Assembly: GCA_041396125.1 (NCBI GenBank)
Contig: JAWKZG010000005.1
Coordinates: 62,001 to 126,000 of the forward strand
Direction: 5' to 3'
Length of the DNA stretch: 64,000 nucleotides
Source: JAWKZG01 sp041396125
Lineage (GTDB): Bacteria > Pseudomonadota > Gammaproteobacteria > Competibacterales > Competibacteraceae
Every line of letters starts with the position of its first letter. Positions within the stretch are counted from its first letter, which is position 1. Of this stretch, positions 35,510 to 47,006 are shown piece after piece. The position numbers and the translations under genes are program-made. The notes under the pieces are model-generated. The model was given only the letters and a program-made list of their open reading frames with translations. It was not told the DNA's origin and made no database searches.

Positions 35510-36349
35510 ATGGAAAAACATCGTATGTTCAGAAATTTTTTTTTGGCTTTCGAATGGACTTCTTTAAAAGAAGTTTGGCAATATCGAGAACTTTTCTTTT
35601 TTCTTGTATGGCGTGACATCAAAATCCGTTACAAGCAAACAGTACTTGGTGTACTTTGGGCAATTATACAACCGTTATCTACCATGTTAGTTTTTACCAT
35701 TTTTTTTGGAAGATTAGCCAATCTTCCAAATGATGGTATACCTTACCCTATTTTCTACTACTCGGCTCTTCTTCCATGGATCTATTTTTCTACCAGTATA
35801 AGTCTCTCAGGTAATAGCTTGATATCAAATACTGACCTTGTTACTAAGGTCTATTTCCCAAGAGTAATTATTCCGGCCGCCTCAGTGTTGGCAGGTGTTG
35901 TAGATTATGTAATTGGCTCAACAATTTTAATTCTTATGATTTGGTTGTACCCAGAAACTGGTTTTAGTTTTGCGATACTTTTATGGCCTGTACTATTAGC
36001 ACCTTTGGTACTTTTTGCAATAAGTGTAGGTATGATTCTTTCTGCACTGAACGTCAGTTTTCGTGATATTAAGTATACAATTCCATTTATTATTCAATTA
36101 TGGCTGTTTTTATCACCAGTTATATACCCGGCAAGTATGGTTGAAGAACGGTTAGGAGAAAATTTTCGTTTTCTTTTTGATCTCAATCCTGTGGTTGGAA
36201 TTATTGAGGCATTCCGTGTTACGGTGATACCTGGTCGATCAATTGACTGGGGAGCTTTTTTGATATCCATAACTGTAATTTCTATTGTATTCGTACTGGC
36301 CACTTTATTTTTTCATAAAGCAGAACGTCGATTTGCAGATTTAATATAA
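35510..36349 (+). CDS. wzm: ABC-type polysaccharide exporter, permease (Wzm-like)
   Basis: The membrane subunit of an ABC-2 exporter for a completed undecaprenyl-linked polysaccharide. It has 279 residues with about six hydrophobic helices. The N-terminal FFLVWRDIKIRYKQTVLGVLW and the internal SVGMILSALNVSFRDIKY plus LWLFLSPVIYP are typical of O-antigen export permeases. It is followed 21 bp later by the ATPase gene, with which it forms the transporter. Two candidate ATGs (35510, 35525) exist. This pathway is mechanistically distinct from the Wza/Wzz system at 18-22 kb. Confidence 0.92.
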   Translation: MEKHRMFRNFFLAFEWTSLKEVWQYRELFFFLVWRDIKIRYKQTVLGVLWAIIQPLSTMLVFTIFFGRLANLPNDGIPYPIFYYSALLPWIYFSTSISLSGNSLISNTDLVTKVYFPRVIIPAASVLAGVVDYVIGSTILILMIWLYPETGFSFAILLWPVLLAPLVLFAISVGMILSALNVSFRDIKYTIPFIIQLWLFLSPVIYPASMVEERLGENFRFLFDLNPVVGIIEAFRVTVIPGRSIDWGAFLISITVISIVFVLATLFFHKAERRFADLI

Positions 36350-36370
36350 TTTTATTCAGGAATATCAAAA

Positions 36371-37621
36371 ATGACCGCGTCAATACAAGTAGATAATTTA
36401 TCCAAAGAGTATCGCATTGGACGACTTAAACACGAAACTATGCTGCGCGATGTTTTGGTCAATTTTGCAAAGGGAAAATTTTTAAATAGAGAGGCACAAT
36501 CAACTTTTTGGGCTGTAAAAAATGTATCTTTTACAATTGATAGAGGAGAAGTAGTTGGTATTATTGGGCGCAACGGAGCAGGAAAAAGCACGCTTCTTAA
36601 ATTATTATCAAAGATTACCTACCCAACCACAGGGTCAATTAATGTTCAAGGACGTGTTGCTTCACTGCTTGAAGTTGGAACTGGTTTCCACGAGGAGTTG
36701 ACTGGACGTGAAAATATTTATTTGAATGGCTCTATCCTTGGAATGAAAAAGCATGAAATCGACGAGAGAATCGATCAAATCATTGAATTTTCAGGGGTTG
36801 AAATGTTTATTGAAACACCAATTAAGCGCTATTCTTCTGGAATGAAGCTGCGATTAGGGTTTGCTGTGGCTGCGCATCTTGACCCCGATATATTACAAGT
36901 TGATGAGGTGCTTGCTGTAGGAGATGCCGCATTTCAGAAAAAATGTCTTCAAGTGATGGATGACTTACGCTCAGGCGGACGAACTGTCTTATTTGTTTCT
37001 CACAATATGGAAGCTGTGGAAAATCTATGCTCACGATGTATATGGATTGATCAAGGCAAAATACGCCAAGACGGCAATGCTTCAGAGGTCATCCGCGCCT
37101 ATATGAGTAGTTTTTCTAGCTTGGGCTCTGCTCATATGGATTTAAATAAGCTAGAGTCAAGGATTGGATCTGGGGAAATCAGACTGACAAGCATGGAGAT
37201 TTTAACTACGGACGGAAATCTCAAAGAAATAATTCGTAGTGGTGATTCTCTTCTAATACGGATCCACTACTATGCGAAACAAGCTGTGTCCGATCCACAC
37301 TTCGGGTTTAGGCTTACTAGCCAAGTAGGAACACTAATCACGGATGTAAGCACATGGAGTATGGGCTTGGACACAGGAAGAGTACCTCAAGGTGCAGGCG
37401 AAATCGACTTCGAGATTGATTTTCTAAACCTAATGCCAGCACGTTATTACCTAACTTTATGGATTCAAGGGGTTGGTTCCATTCGTTATGATATTTTAGA
37501 AAATTTTATGGCTTTTGATATAGAGGGTTCCGATTACTACAACTCAGGCCGAGGTATATCAAGCAATTTTGGATTGGTGTTTTTCCCATGCAAGTGGACA
37601 AAACCAAGGCTATTACCATAG
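36371..37621 (+). CDS. wzt: ABC-type polysaccharide exporter, ATPase (Wzt-like)
   Basis: The nucleotide-binding subunit partnering the permease upstream. Walker A GRNGAGKST, signature SSGMKLRLGFA, Walker B ILQVDEVLAVGD and H-loop VSHNMEAV are intact (residues about 65-225). The C-terminal extension of roughly 160 residues (416 total), rich in beta-type sequence such as FGFRLTSQVGTLITDV, matches the Wzt carbohydrate-binding domain that selects the capped polysaccharide. The ATG follows AGGAA. The stop codon is 8 bp before the end of an IS1-like element. Confidence 0.93.
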   Translation: MTASIQVDNLSKEYRIGRLKHETMLRDVLVNFAKGKFLNREAQSTFWAVKNVSFTIDRGEVVGIIGRNGAGKSTLLKLLSKITYPTTGSINVQGRVASLLEVGTGFHEELTGRENIYLNGSILGMKKHEIDERIDQIIEFSGVEMFIETPIKRYSSGMKLRLGFAVAAHLDPDILQVDEVLAVGDAAFQKKCLQVMDDLRSGGRTVLFVSHNMEAVENLCSRCIWIDQGKIRQDGNASEVIRAYMSSFSSLGSAHMDLNKLESRIGSGEIRLTSMEILTTDGNLKEIIRSGDSLLIRIHYYAKQAVSDPHFGFRLTSQVGTLITDVSTWSMGLDTGRVPQGAGEIDFEIDFLNLMPARYYLTLWIQGVGSIRYDILENFMAFDIEGSDYYNSGRGISSNFGLVFFPCKWTKPRLLP

Positions 37622-37629
37622 GAATTTTT

Positions 37630-38409
37630 GGTAGTGGGCTAAATATGTAGTTTATCGTAAACTATCCGATATGACCTGTTACCAAAATCACCTGCCCGAC
37701 CTGCGGCAACCCCGACGTCAAGACATCAGGACGCAATGCCCAGGGCGTGCAGCGCTATCGCTGTTGGAACCCTGCCTGTGCCACCCAAACGTTTATGCTG
37801 AGCTATCGTTACAAAGCGTATGAGCCGGGTGTTAAAACGCAGGCGGTCGAGATGTCGCTCAATGGGCGTGGTATCCGCGCTACCGCCCGAGTGCTGAAGA
37901 TCAACCAAGGCACCGTGATCAGCGCCTTGAAAAAAAGCGCGCCGACTCGTGACGGTCAATCCTGCGGGTGGTGAGACGGGAACGGGCCGCAGAAATGGAC
38001 AAGCAGGGAACGTTTGTCGGATGCAAGACTAACCCGCGCGGGCTGTGGTATGCCGTGGATCATGCCACCAACACCGTCCTGGCATACGTGTTTGGCCGAC
38101 GTCAGGATCACGTGTTGACGGCACTCAAAGCGCTCCTCAGCGGCTTCGACATCCGTCGCTACGACACTGATGACCGGGGAGCTTATGAACGTCACCTGAA
38201 CCCCGAGCAGCACGGTGTGAGTAAGCGCAATACCCAGAAGATCGAACGCAAAAACCTCAACGTCAGGACCTGGATTAAATGCTTAAGCACGTCAAACAAT
38301 CTGTTTTTCCAAGCGCGAGGTGATGCACGATACGATCATCGGATTGCTGATTAATCAGGTTGAGTTCAAACGCGACATCCATGCCAAATTGCAGATTTTA
38401 TCTACTACC
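37630..38409. mobile_element. IS1-family element, degraded
   Basis: A 780-bp element with terminal inverted repeats: left GGTAGTGGGCTAAATATGTAG (first 20 considered), right end matching GGTAGTAGATAAAATCTGCA on the opposite strand. Inside are InsA-like sequence (CPTCGNPDVKTSGRNAQG, then SYRYKAYEPGVKTQAVEM) and InsB-like sequence (MDKQGTFVGCKTNPRGLWYA, KIERKNLNVRTWIK). The reading frame breaks near 37685, between InsA and InsB, and near 38285; in the last place the shifted frame restores RQTICFSKREVMHDTIIG. No target-site duplication is evident. Probably inactive. Confidence 0.82.
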
Positions 38410-38488
38410 TAAAAATGAATCTATTATATTTATTAAATAAATTTAATGCGGCTGCTCTGTTTTTTTTGCTATATCGAGGATAATAAAG

Positions 38489-41400
38489 ATGAAAAGAAAA
38501 TTGGATAATTACAGATCTTTTATTTTTTTACTTTTCATTTTTTTATCAAACGGTTACTCTGCAAACGCAGCAGATTCATGGTGGAATAGCAGCTGGAATT
38601 ATCGCACCTTAATAGAGGTAGAAACGGGTTCTTATGAACGCGTCAACAAACCCAGTGAAGTAACCATCAACTTCACTGAATTATTTTCGCAAGCAGGTTT
38701 AACAGGTGAGTTCGATGTCGCTTCTCTGCGCTTAATTGAAGTTGATAGTTCTAACCAAATAATTAACCCCAACGTTCCTTTTCAATTTGATAAATTCATC
38801 GATTACAACAGCATCTCAAATGCTGCGGGCACATTAATTTTTTTATTAGAAGGCTCTACCACATCTAATACAAGTCGATTTTTTCATCTTTACTTTGACT
38901 TTATGGGATTAGGCTTTACAGCTGCAAGCATCCAAAATCAAGTAGAAGTATTTGATGACATTTTTGACGAAGGCCTTGATGCCATCCAAATAATCACAAG
39001 TTCAGGCACCTATTATTACGATAAATATGGAGCGGGACTTATCAGCTTAGTTGACATAGCCAATCAGGATTGGATTAATTTTAATTCGAGCATTGGCTCA
39101 GGTGGTAGTTATCGTGGCATTCCTAACCTTGCTCATCCAGAAGGCCATTTTCATCCAGGTGCGGCCAGCGCAATCAGTACAATAATTAATAAAGGCCCAT
39201 TAAAAGCCACTATCCATTCAATCACTGTAGACGGATTGTGGGAATGTAATTGGGAATTCTACCCAACCTATACCACATTAACCGTACTCAAAGCAGCGCA
39301 TGATTACTGGTTTTTATATGAAGGTACACCTGGTGGATCGCTAGACTTAAACAGTGATTTTGTTGTTCGCTCGAATAATGTAAAAAGTTTTTTGAGTGAA
39401 GCATGGAATCAAGATCTAACTGGAAATGAGTGGGCTTTCTTTGCCGACCCAGTCAAAAATAGATCATTATTTTTAGCGAACCATGCAGATGACAACAATA
39501 CCGATTCTTATCGACAACAAGATGACTTAATGACTGTATTCGGTTTTGGTCGTAGTGGCTCAAGTGGTTTACTCAGCCAATTACCAAATCGATACACCAT
39601 AAGCTTGATCGAAGGCACGGAGACTGCTGACACTGCTACGGAAGGGCTTTCTGCATACAAGCCTATCAATGTGGTTTTGGGTGTGATCGAAACGGCCACG
39701 CCAATACCTCCAACGATTTTTTCCTCTCCAATTTCACAGATGGTTAATCTAGGTGAAACAGCCCAATTTACCGTGAAAGCGAATGGGAGCAATCCACTAA
39801 ACTATCAATGGGAAGAGAACATTGAGAGCAGTTTTGTCGCACTGACTGGAGAGACAAGTCCCATATTAACGCTGCCTGCAGTACAGTCAAATGACAATGG
39901 GCGTGAATTTCGGGTAGTAGTGAGTAATACCCATGGTAATTTAACTAGCACAGTTGCACATTTAAGCATACATAATTCAGAGATTGACTCAGATGATTTT
40001 AGAGAACCAACGTTAAACCCGGAAGTGTGGAGTTTTGTCGATCCGGTGGGTGATGGGGGTTACCAGCTGGTCGGTGCGGGGACACCAGATGCGCAGTTAG
40101 CGTTGTCGGTACCGGCGGGTACCAATCACGATGTGTGGACAGCGGGCAATCGCTCGGTGCGGGTGATGCAGGCGGCACTGGACGAAGACTTTGAGATTGA
40201 GGTCAAGTTCGAATCCGAGCCGACCCAAGCGTATCAAATGCAGGGGCTGCTGATTGAGCAAGACGCGGACAATTTCCTGCGGGTTGATTTTGTCAGTGAC
40301 GGCACTCAGCTGCGGTTGTTTGCGGCCCATTTTGTCAACGGTGTGCCTAGCACGCGGCTCAATCAGGCTGTTACCCGCGGATCGACGCTGTATCTACGAC
40401 TAACGCGTCAGGGCGATCAGTGGACACCGCATTATTCGTATGACGGCAGCAGCTGGACGACAGCATCGAGTTTCACCCACACGCTGCAGGTCTCAGCGGT
40501 GGGGGTGTTTGCCGGCAATGCGGGCAGTAACCCGGCCTATACAGCGGTGGTGGATTACTTTTTCAATACCGCTGCACCAATTGTGCCCGAGGATGAGCTG
40601 TCATGTTTACCGGGAGAAACATTCACCCTGACCACAGCAATCTCCGGGCCAGGTACAGTATTGCAGACGCCTGATTTAGCCAATTATAGTTGTGGTGAGC
40701 AAGTGAGCTTGACGGCAACGCCAGATGCGGGGACGATTTTTGAAAGCTGGAGTGGAGCGCTTACCGGCAGCGAGAACCCAACTACCGTTACAGTCGTCAA
40801 CGACACGACGATTACGGCGAATTTCTCAGTGCTCGACCCCCAGGCGCCGACGATCAGCAACATCGCGATCACCGCTGGCGCAAATTCGGCCACGATCACC
40901 TGGGATACCGACGAGCCAGCCACCAGCAGCGTTGAGTATGGTGTGACCAGTAGCTATGAGCTGGGGACGCAAAGCACAGGGGCGTTGGTCACCAACCACA
41001 GTCTCACCCTGATCGGTCTCAATCCGGACACGGTCTATCACTACCAAATTGGATCAGCGGATGGTGTAGGCAATCTAGCCACGACGACGGATGCCATATT
41101 TCAGACGCTCGCTAGCGGTGGTTCTGGTGATGCGGGCATTGAGTCAGACGATTTTCAAGGTTCGGTGTTGGATCCGGGGTTGTGGAGTTTTGTCGATCCG
41201 GTGGGTGATGGGGGTTACCAGCTGGTCGGTGCGGGGACACCAGATGCGCAGTTAGCGTTGTCGGTACCGGCGGGTACCAATCACGATGTGTGGACAGCGG
41301 GCAATCGCTCGGTGCGGGTGATGCAGGCGGCACTGGACGAAGACTTTGAGATTGAGGGTCAAGTTCGAATCCGAGCCGACCCAAGCGTATCAAATGCAGG

Positions 41401-44400
41401 GACTGCTGATTGAGCAAGACGCGGACAATTTCCTGCGGGTTGATTTTTATAGTGACGGCACTCAGCTGTGGTTGTTTGCGGCCCATTTTGTCAACGGTGT
41501 GCCTAGCACGCAGCTCAATCAGGCTGTTACCCGCGGATCGACGCTGTATCTACGACTAACGCGTCAGGGCGATCAGTGGACACCGCATTATTCGTATGAC
41601 GGCAGCAGCTGGACGACAGCATCGAGTTTCACCCACACGCTGCAGGTCTCAGCGGTGGGGGTGTTTACCGGCAATGCGGGCAGTAACCCGGCCTATACAG
41701 CGGTGGTGGATTACTTTTTCAATACCGCTGCACCAATTGTGCCGAGGATGAGCTGTCATGTTTACCGGGAGAAACATTCACCCTGACCACAGCAATCTCC
41801 GGGCCAGGTACAGTATTGCAGACGCCTGATTTAGCCAATTATAGTTGTGGTGAGCAAGTGAGCTTGACGGCAACGCCAGATGCGGGGACGATTTTTGAAA
41901 GCTGAGTGGAGCGCTTACCGGCAGCGAGAACCCAACTACCGTTGCAGTCGTCAACGACACGACGATTACGGCGAATTTCTCAGTGCTCGACCCCCAGGCG
42001 CCGACGATCAGCAACATCGCGATCACCGCTGGCGCAAATTCGGCCACGATCACCTGGGATACCGACGAGCCAGCCACCAGCAGCGTTGAGTATGGTGTGA
42101 CCAGTAGCTATGAGCTGGGGACGCAAAGCACAGGGGCGTTGGTCACCAACCACAGTCTCACCCTGATCGGTCTCAATCCGGACACGGTCTATCACTACCA
42201 AATTGGATCAGCGGATGGTGTAGGCAATCTAGCCACGACGACGGATGCCATATTTCAGACGCTCGCCAGCGGTGGTTCTGGTGATGCGGGCATTGAGTCA
42301 GACGATTTTCAAGGTTCGGTGTTGGATCCGGGGTTGTGGAGTTTTGTCGATCCGGTAGGTGGTGGGGGTTACCAGCTGGTCGGTGCGGGGACACCAGATG
42401 CGCAGTTAGCGTTGTCGGTACCGGCGGGTACCAATCACGATGTGTGGACAGCGGGCAATCGCTCGGTGCGGGTGATGCAGGCGGCACTGGACGAAGACTT
42501 TGAGATTGAGGTCAAGTTCGAATCCGAGCCGACCCAAGCGTATCAAATGCAGGGGCTGCTGATTGAGCAAGACGCGGACAATTTCCTGCGGGTTGATTTT
42601 TATAGTGACGGCACTCAGCTGCGGTTGTTTGCGGCCCATTTTGTCAACGGTGTGCCTAGCACGCAGCTCAATCAGGCTGTTACCCGCGGATCGACGCTGT
42701 ATCTACGACTAACGCGTCAGGGCGATCAGTGGACACCGCATTATTCGTATGACGGCAGCAGCTGGACGACAGCATCGAGTTTCACCCACACGCTGCAGGT
42801 CTCAGCGGTGGGGGTGTTTGCCGGCAATGCGGGCAGTAACCCGGCCTATACAGCGGTGAGTGGATTACTTTTTCAATACCGCTGCACCAATTGTGCCCGA
42901 GGATGAGCTGTCATGTTTACCGGGAGAAACATTCACCCTGACCACAGCAATCTCCGGGCCAGGTACAGTATTGCAGACGCCTGATTTAGCCAATTATAGT
43001 TGTGGTGAGCAAGTGAGCTTGACGGCAACGCCAGATGCGGGGACGATTTTTGAAAGCTGGAGTGGAGCGCTTACCGGCAGCGAGAACCCAACTACCGTTA
43101 CAGTCGTCAACGACACGACGATTACGGCGAATTTCTCAGTGCTCGACCCCCAGGCGCCGACGATCAGCAACATCGCGATCACCGCTGGCGCAAATTCGGC
43201 CACGATCACCTGGGATACCGACGAGCCAGCCACCAGCAGCGTTGAGTATGGTGTGACCAGTAGCTATGAGCTGGGGACGCAAAGCACAGGGGCGTTGGTC
43301 ACCAACCACAGTCTCACCCTGATCGGTCTCAATCCGGACACGGTCTATCACTACCAAATGGATCAGCGGATGGTGTAGGCAATCTAGCCACGACGACGGA
43401 TGCCATATTTCAGACGCTCGCCAGCGGTGGTTCTGGTGATGCGGGCATTGAGTCAGACGATTTTCAAGGTTCGGTGTTGGATCCGGGGTTTGTGGAGTTT
43501 TGTCGATCCGGTAGGTGGTGGGGTTACCAGCTGGTCGGTGCGGGGACACCAGATGCGCAGTTAGCGTTGTCGGTACCGGCGGGTACCAATCACGATGTGT
43601 GGACAGCGGGCAATCGCTCGGTGCGGGTGATGCAGGCGGCACTGGACAGAAGACTTTGAGATTGAGGTCAAGTTCGAATCCGAGCCGACCCAAGCGTATC
43701 AAATGCAGGGGCTGCTGATTGAGCAAGACGCGGACAATTTCCTGCGGGTTGATTTTGTCAGTGACGGCACTCAGCTGCGGTTGTTTGCGGCCCATTTTGT
43801 CAACGGTGTGCCTAGCACGCGGCTCAATCAGGCTGTTACCCGCGGATCGACGCTGTATCTACGACTAACGCGTCAGGGCGATCAGTGGACACCGCATTAT
43901 TCATATGACGGCAGCAGCTGGACAACAGCGTCGAGTTTCACCCACACGCTGCAGGTCTCAGCGGTGGGGGTGTTTGCCGGCAATGCGGGCAGTAACCCGG
44001 CCTATACAGCGGTGGTGGATTACTTTTTCAATACCGCTGCACCAATTGTGCCCGAGGATGAGCTGTCATGTTTACCGGGAGAAACATTCACCCTGACCAC
44101 AACAATCTCCGGGCCAGGTACAGTGTTGCAGACGCCTGATTTAGCCAATTATAGTTGTGGTGAATTGGTCACACTAACTGCACAACCGAACGTAGGGGCC
44201 ATGCTGGTTGGCTGGGGAGGTATGCTCAGCGGCACCGCCAATCCTAATACTCTTATTATCGAAGAGAATTTCACCGTTACAGCCGATTTTGCTGCTGACA
44301 CCACGCCGCCTGTGATCACTAATCTTACAGTTACGGTAGATGAAACTTTCGCGATCTTGACATGGGAAACCGACGAAACAGCCACTAGTTCGGTAGCGTA

Positions 44401-46419
44401 TGGCGAGTGTAGCGTATGAATTGAGCTCTGTGGAATCAACGGCTCCTGTTATGACGCATGGCGTAACACTAATGAACTTGGCTCCGTCAACTACCTACCA
44501 TTATCAAGTGACTGTCATGGATGACGCTGGAAATATAGGCAGTGCACCTGATGCGATTTTTACTACCCTGGCTAATGGTACAGGTAACAACCCGCCACAA
44601 ATAGATGTATGGTACGGTTATACACAAACTTTCCGGAAACCCTGGGATTCCCCAACAATGGGCAAATGTTCTCGGTAACGTATCAGATTCCGATGGTATC
44701 GCCTCTCTCTCGTTCTCACTAAATGGCGGTGCAGAGCAAATACTTTCCATAGGGCCTGACAATCGGCGTTTAGCTGATGAGGAGATTTTAATATAGAAAT
44801 AGATTACTTTGATCTCAATCCTGGATTAAACGATATTTTGATCACCGCGATCGATAATTTAGGTATCGCAAATACTGTTCTTGTTGATATTAATTTTGGC
44901 GGCATTAATACATGGCCTACATCATACTCGATTAACTGGAACTCCATTTTAAATACTAATACCAACCTTCATGATGTGGTTCAAATCGTTGATGGGAAGT
45001 GGATGATTGTTAATGAAGGAATACGTACTGAGCAAATTGACTATGATCGGCTTATTGCAATTGGTGATATTGAGTGGATGAACTACGAAATCACCGTTCC
45101 GATTACCGTCCATGGTGATGAAAGCACGGGACCATTAAGTGGAGCCGCTGGTGTTGGTTTGATATTAAGATGGACAGGCCATAACCGATAACCCCGTTAT
45201 TTGTTCTCAACCCCATTGTGGGTGGCTGCCATCCGGTCCAATTGGATGGTGGAGAAATGGCCGGTTTTCTTTAGCAGACCAAGTGGACAACAGTGTCTCC
45301 TTGCAGTACGGAGTTCGTTATTACTGGAAAATGCGTGTCCAAACGACGCAGAATGGACATCTTTATTCCTTGAAGATTTGGGAAGATGGTGAGAATGAGC
45401 CGCTAAGCTGGAACCTCCAAAAAATAGACAATAGCGTAGAGAACGGTTCAGCATTATTAATCGCTCATCATATGGATGTCACGTTTGGCGATGTAGTCGT
45501 CGCACCCTTGAATAACCTTACTCCCCCAGTAATTAGTGATGTGCAAGTCAGTGCGAGCGACACCGATGCAACTATTTCATGGGCCACAGATGAGCCAGCG
45601 ACAAGCACAGTTGCCTACGGTATAAGTGATGCCTACGAAGCCGGGACTATTGTATCCGATTCTCTGGTAACGTCTCATAGCATCACGCTCAATAATTTAA
45701 CACCTGGCACTCTGTACCACTTCCAAATCTCATCTACCGATTCTGAGAGTAGCACAGCAAACTCGGCCGATCTGACTTTCACCACAAGCGGTGGACAAGA
45801 TCTTTCAGGGATCGTTTCCGATGACTTCTCTTCAACACAACTAGACACGACGATTTGGTCATTCGTCGATCCAGTAGGTGATGGGGCTTTTACTCTTACG
45901 GGTACCCAGCTAGAACTAATGGTACCAGCAGGTACAAATCACGATGTATGGACAGCGGGAAATCGCTCGGTACGCATCATGCAACCAGCGCTTGACGAAA
46001 ATTTAGAGATTGAAGTCAAGTTCGAATCCGAGCCGACCCAGGCCTTTCAAATGCAAGGGATACTGATTGAGCAAGACCCAAATAATTTTTTACGAGTTGA
46101 TTTCGCTAGTGACGGTATTACGCTGAAGCTATTTGCGGCCCGCTTTGTTGGGGGTGTCCCCACAACGATCATGAATCATAATATCGCTTACGGGACGAAT
46201 TACTTGCGTTTGACACGACAGGGAGATGAGTGGACGCTGCAGTATTCCAATAACGGAGTAAATTGGATAAGTGCAGGCAGTTTTACTCATGAGCTTGTGG
46301 TTTCAGCAGTAGGTGTGTTTGCCGGTAATGCGGGTAGCAATCCTGCATACACTTCGGTAATAGACTACTTTTTTAACACTGCATCACCAATTGCTCTTGA
46401 GGATGAAGGTTCACCTTGA
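38489..46419 (+). pseudogene. Giant secreted multidomain protein gene with tandem repeats and many frame lesions
   Basis: A signal peptide (MKRKLDNYRSFIFLLFIFL...) starts a protein of about 2,640 residues if all lesions are repaired. Domain order: DUF2341-like N-terminus (WWNSSWNYRTLIEV, then to about residue 400); an Ig-like domain (about 405-495); then a repeated cassette of DUF1349/concanavalin-like domain, InlB-type beta-repeat (ELSCLPGETFTL to TITANFS) and fibronectin-III/purple-phosphatase-N-like domain (PTISNIAITAGANSATITW); a divergent spacer; and a final divergent DUF1349-like copy ending SPIALEDEGSP. No PEP-CTERM or LPxTG-like anchor. The frame is clean to 41355, then breaks at least 12 times by single bases up to 45190, and is clean again to the end. 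Probably an extracellular polysaccharide-binding or adhesion protein; an intact gene with assembly errors and a real pseudogene are both possible. Confidence 0.75.
40028..44163 (+). repeat. 3.6 tandem copies of a 1,155-bp unit
   Basis: The sequence GAGTTTTGTCGATCCGGT recurs at about 40030, 41185, 42339 and 43495, spacings of 1155, 1154 and 1156 bp. The unit equals 385 codons (DUF1349-like, InlB-like, FnIII-like domains). Copies are nearly identical at DNA level. Identity starts at about 40028 and ends in copy four at about 44163, after TTATAGTTGTGGTGA. Copies differ by a few substitutions (for example VDFVSDG in copies 1 and 4, VDFYSDG in 2 and 3) and by single-base indels, at least eight of which fall in copies 2-4. 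Confidence 0.95.
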
Positions 46420-46475
46420 GAAGAGTTAGGAGTTAGGATTCTAGTTAATACAATCTGAGAAGCAGAGGTAAGCAT

Positions 46476-46973
46476 ATGGTTAATGGATCAACTTATTTCG
46501 TAATATTACTGTTCGTGCTGTTTATCCAATTCGGTGCAAGTAATAAAAGTAGTGCTCAACAAGACGGCCTTATGGAAGCTACTGAAGCTGGCGAGGCTCA
46601 TTCACAGTTTCTCATAGGGCAAATATTCAATAGTGGAGATAAGCCAAGCGATAAGAGACAAGCCATTAAATGGTTCCGAAAAGCAGCGAGTCAAGGGCAT
46701 GTTGATGCGATGTTTCACTTAGGAGTGATGTTAGAAACTGGTCAGGGAACAGCAAAAGATATTAAAGAAGCAACTAGATGGTATCTAGCTGCTGCAAAAG
46801 GAGGAAATCCAGATGCGATGTATACAGTGAGCAAAATGTACGGTAACGGTGCAGGTATTTCTAAAAACAGCTTACAGGCTCATCACTGGTACGATAAAGC
46901 CATTAAGGAATGGGATAGCCACCCTAAATTGGGAGAGGCGATAGGAAATAGCATTTTACGACACGATAGGTAA
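46476..46973 (+). CDS. Sel1-repeat secreted protein
   Basis: A 165-residue protein with a signal-peptide-like N-terminus (YFVILLFVLFIQFGAS) and about three Sel1/TPR-like repeats: HSQFLIGQIFNSG with AIKWFRKAASQG, DAMFHLGVMLETG with ATRWYLAAAKGG, and DAMYTVSKMYGNG with AHHWYDKAI. Sel1 repeats make solenoids for protein-protein contacts; similar proteins support alginate and other polysaccharide export, which fits the context. It starts at an ATG preceded by AGAGGTAAGC, 57 bp after the giant gene. Confidence 0.85.
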   Translation: MVNGSTYFVILLFVLFIQFGASNKSSAQQDGLMEATEAGEAHSQFLIGQIFNSGDKPSDKRQAIKWFRKAASQGHVDAMFHLGVMLETGQGTAKDIKEATRWYLAAAKGGNPDAMYTVSKMYGNGAGISKNSLQAHHWYDKAIKEWDSHPKLGEAIGNSILRHDR

Positions 46974-47006
46974 CCCTAGTATAACCGTAATGCAGGGACA
47001 TTCGCC

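Noticed and set aside
40097..43795. Recurrent minus-strand open frames in the repeat array (for example the 219-codon frame at 43136-43795)
   Set aside because: They recur only because the sense-strand unit is repeated. They lack ribosome-binding sites and protein-family features, so they are antisense shadows.
38489..46419. PEP-CTERM sorting signal at the end of the giant protein
   Set aside because: The C-terminus reads SPIALEDEGSP with no hydrophobic helix or basic tail after it.
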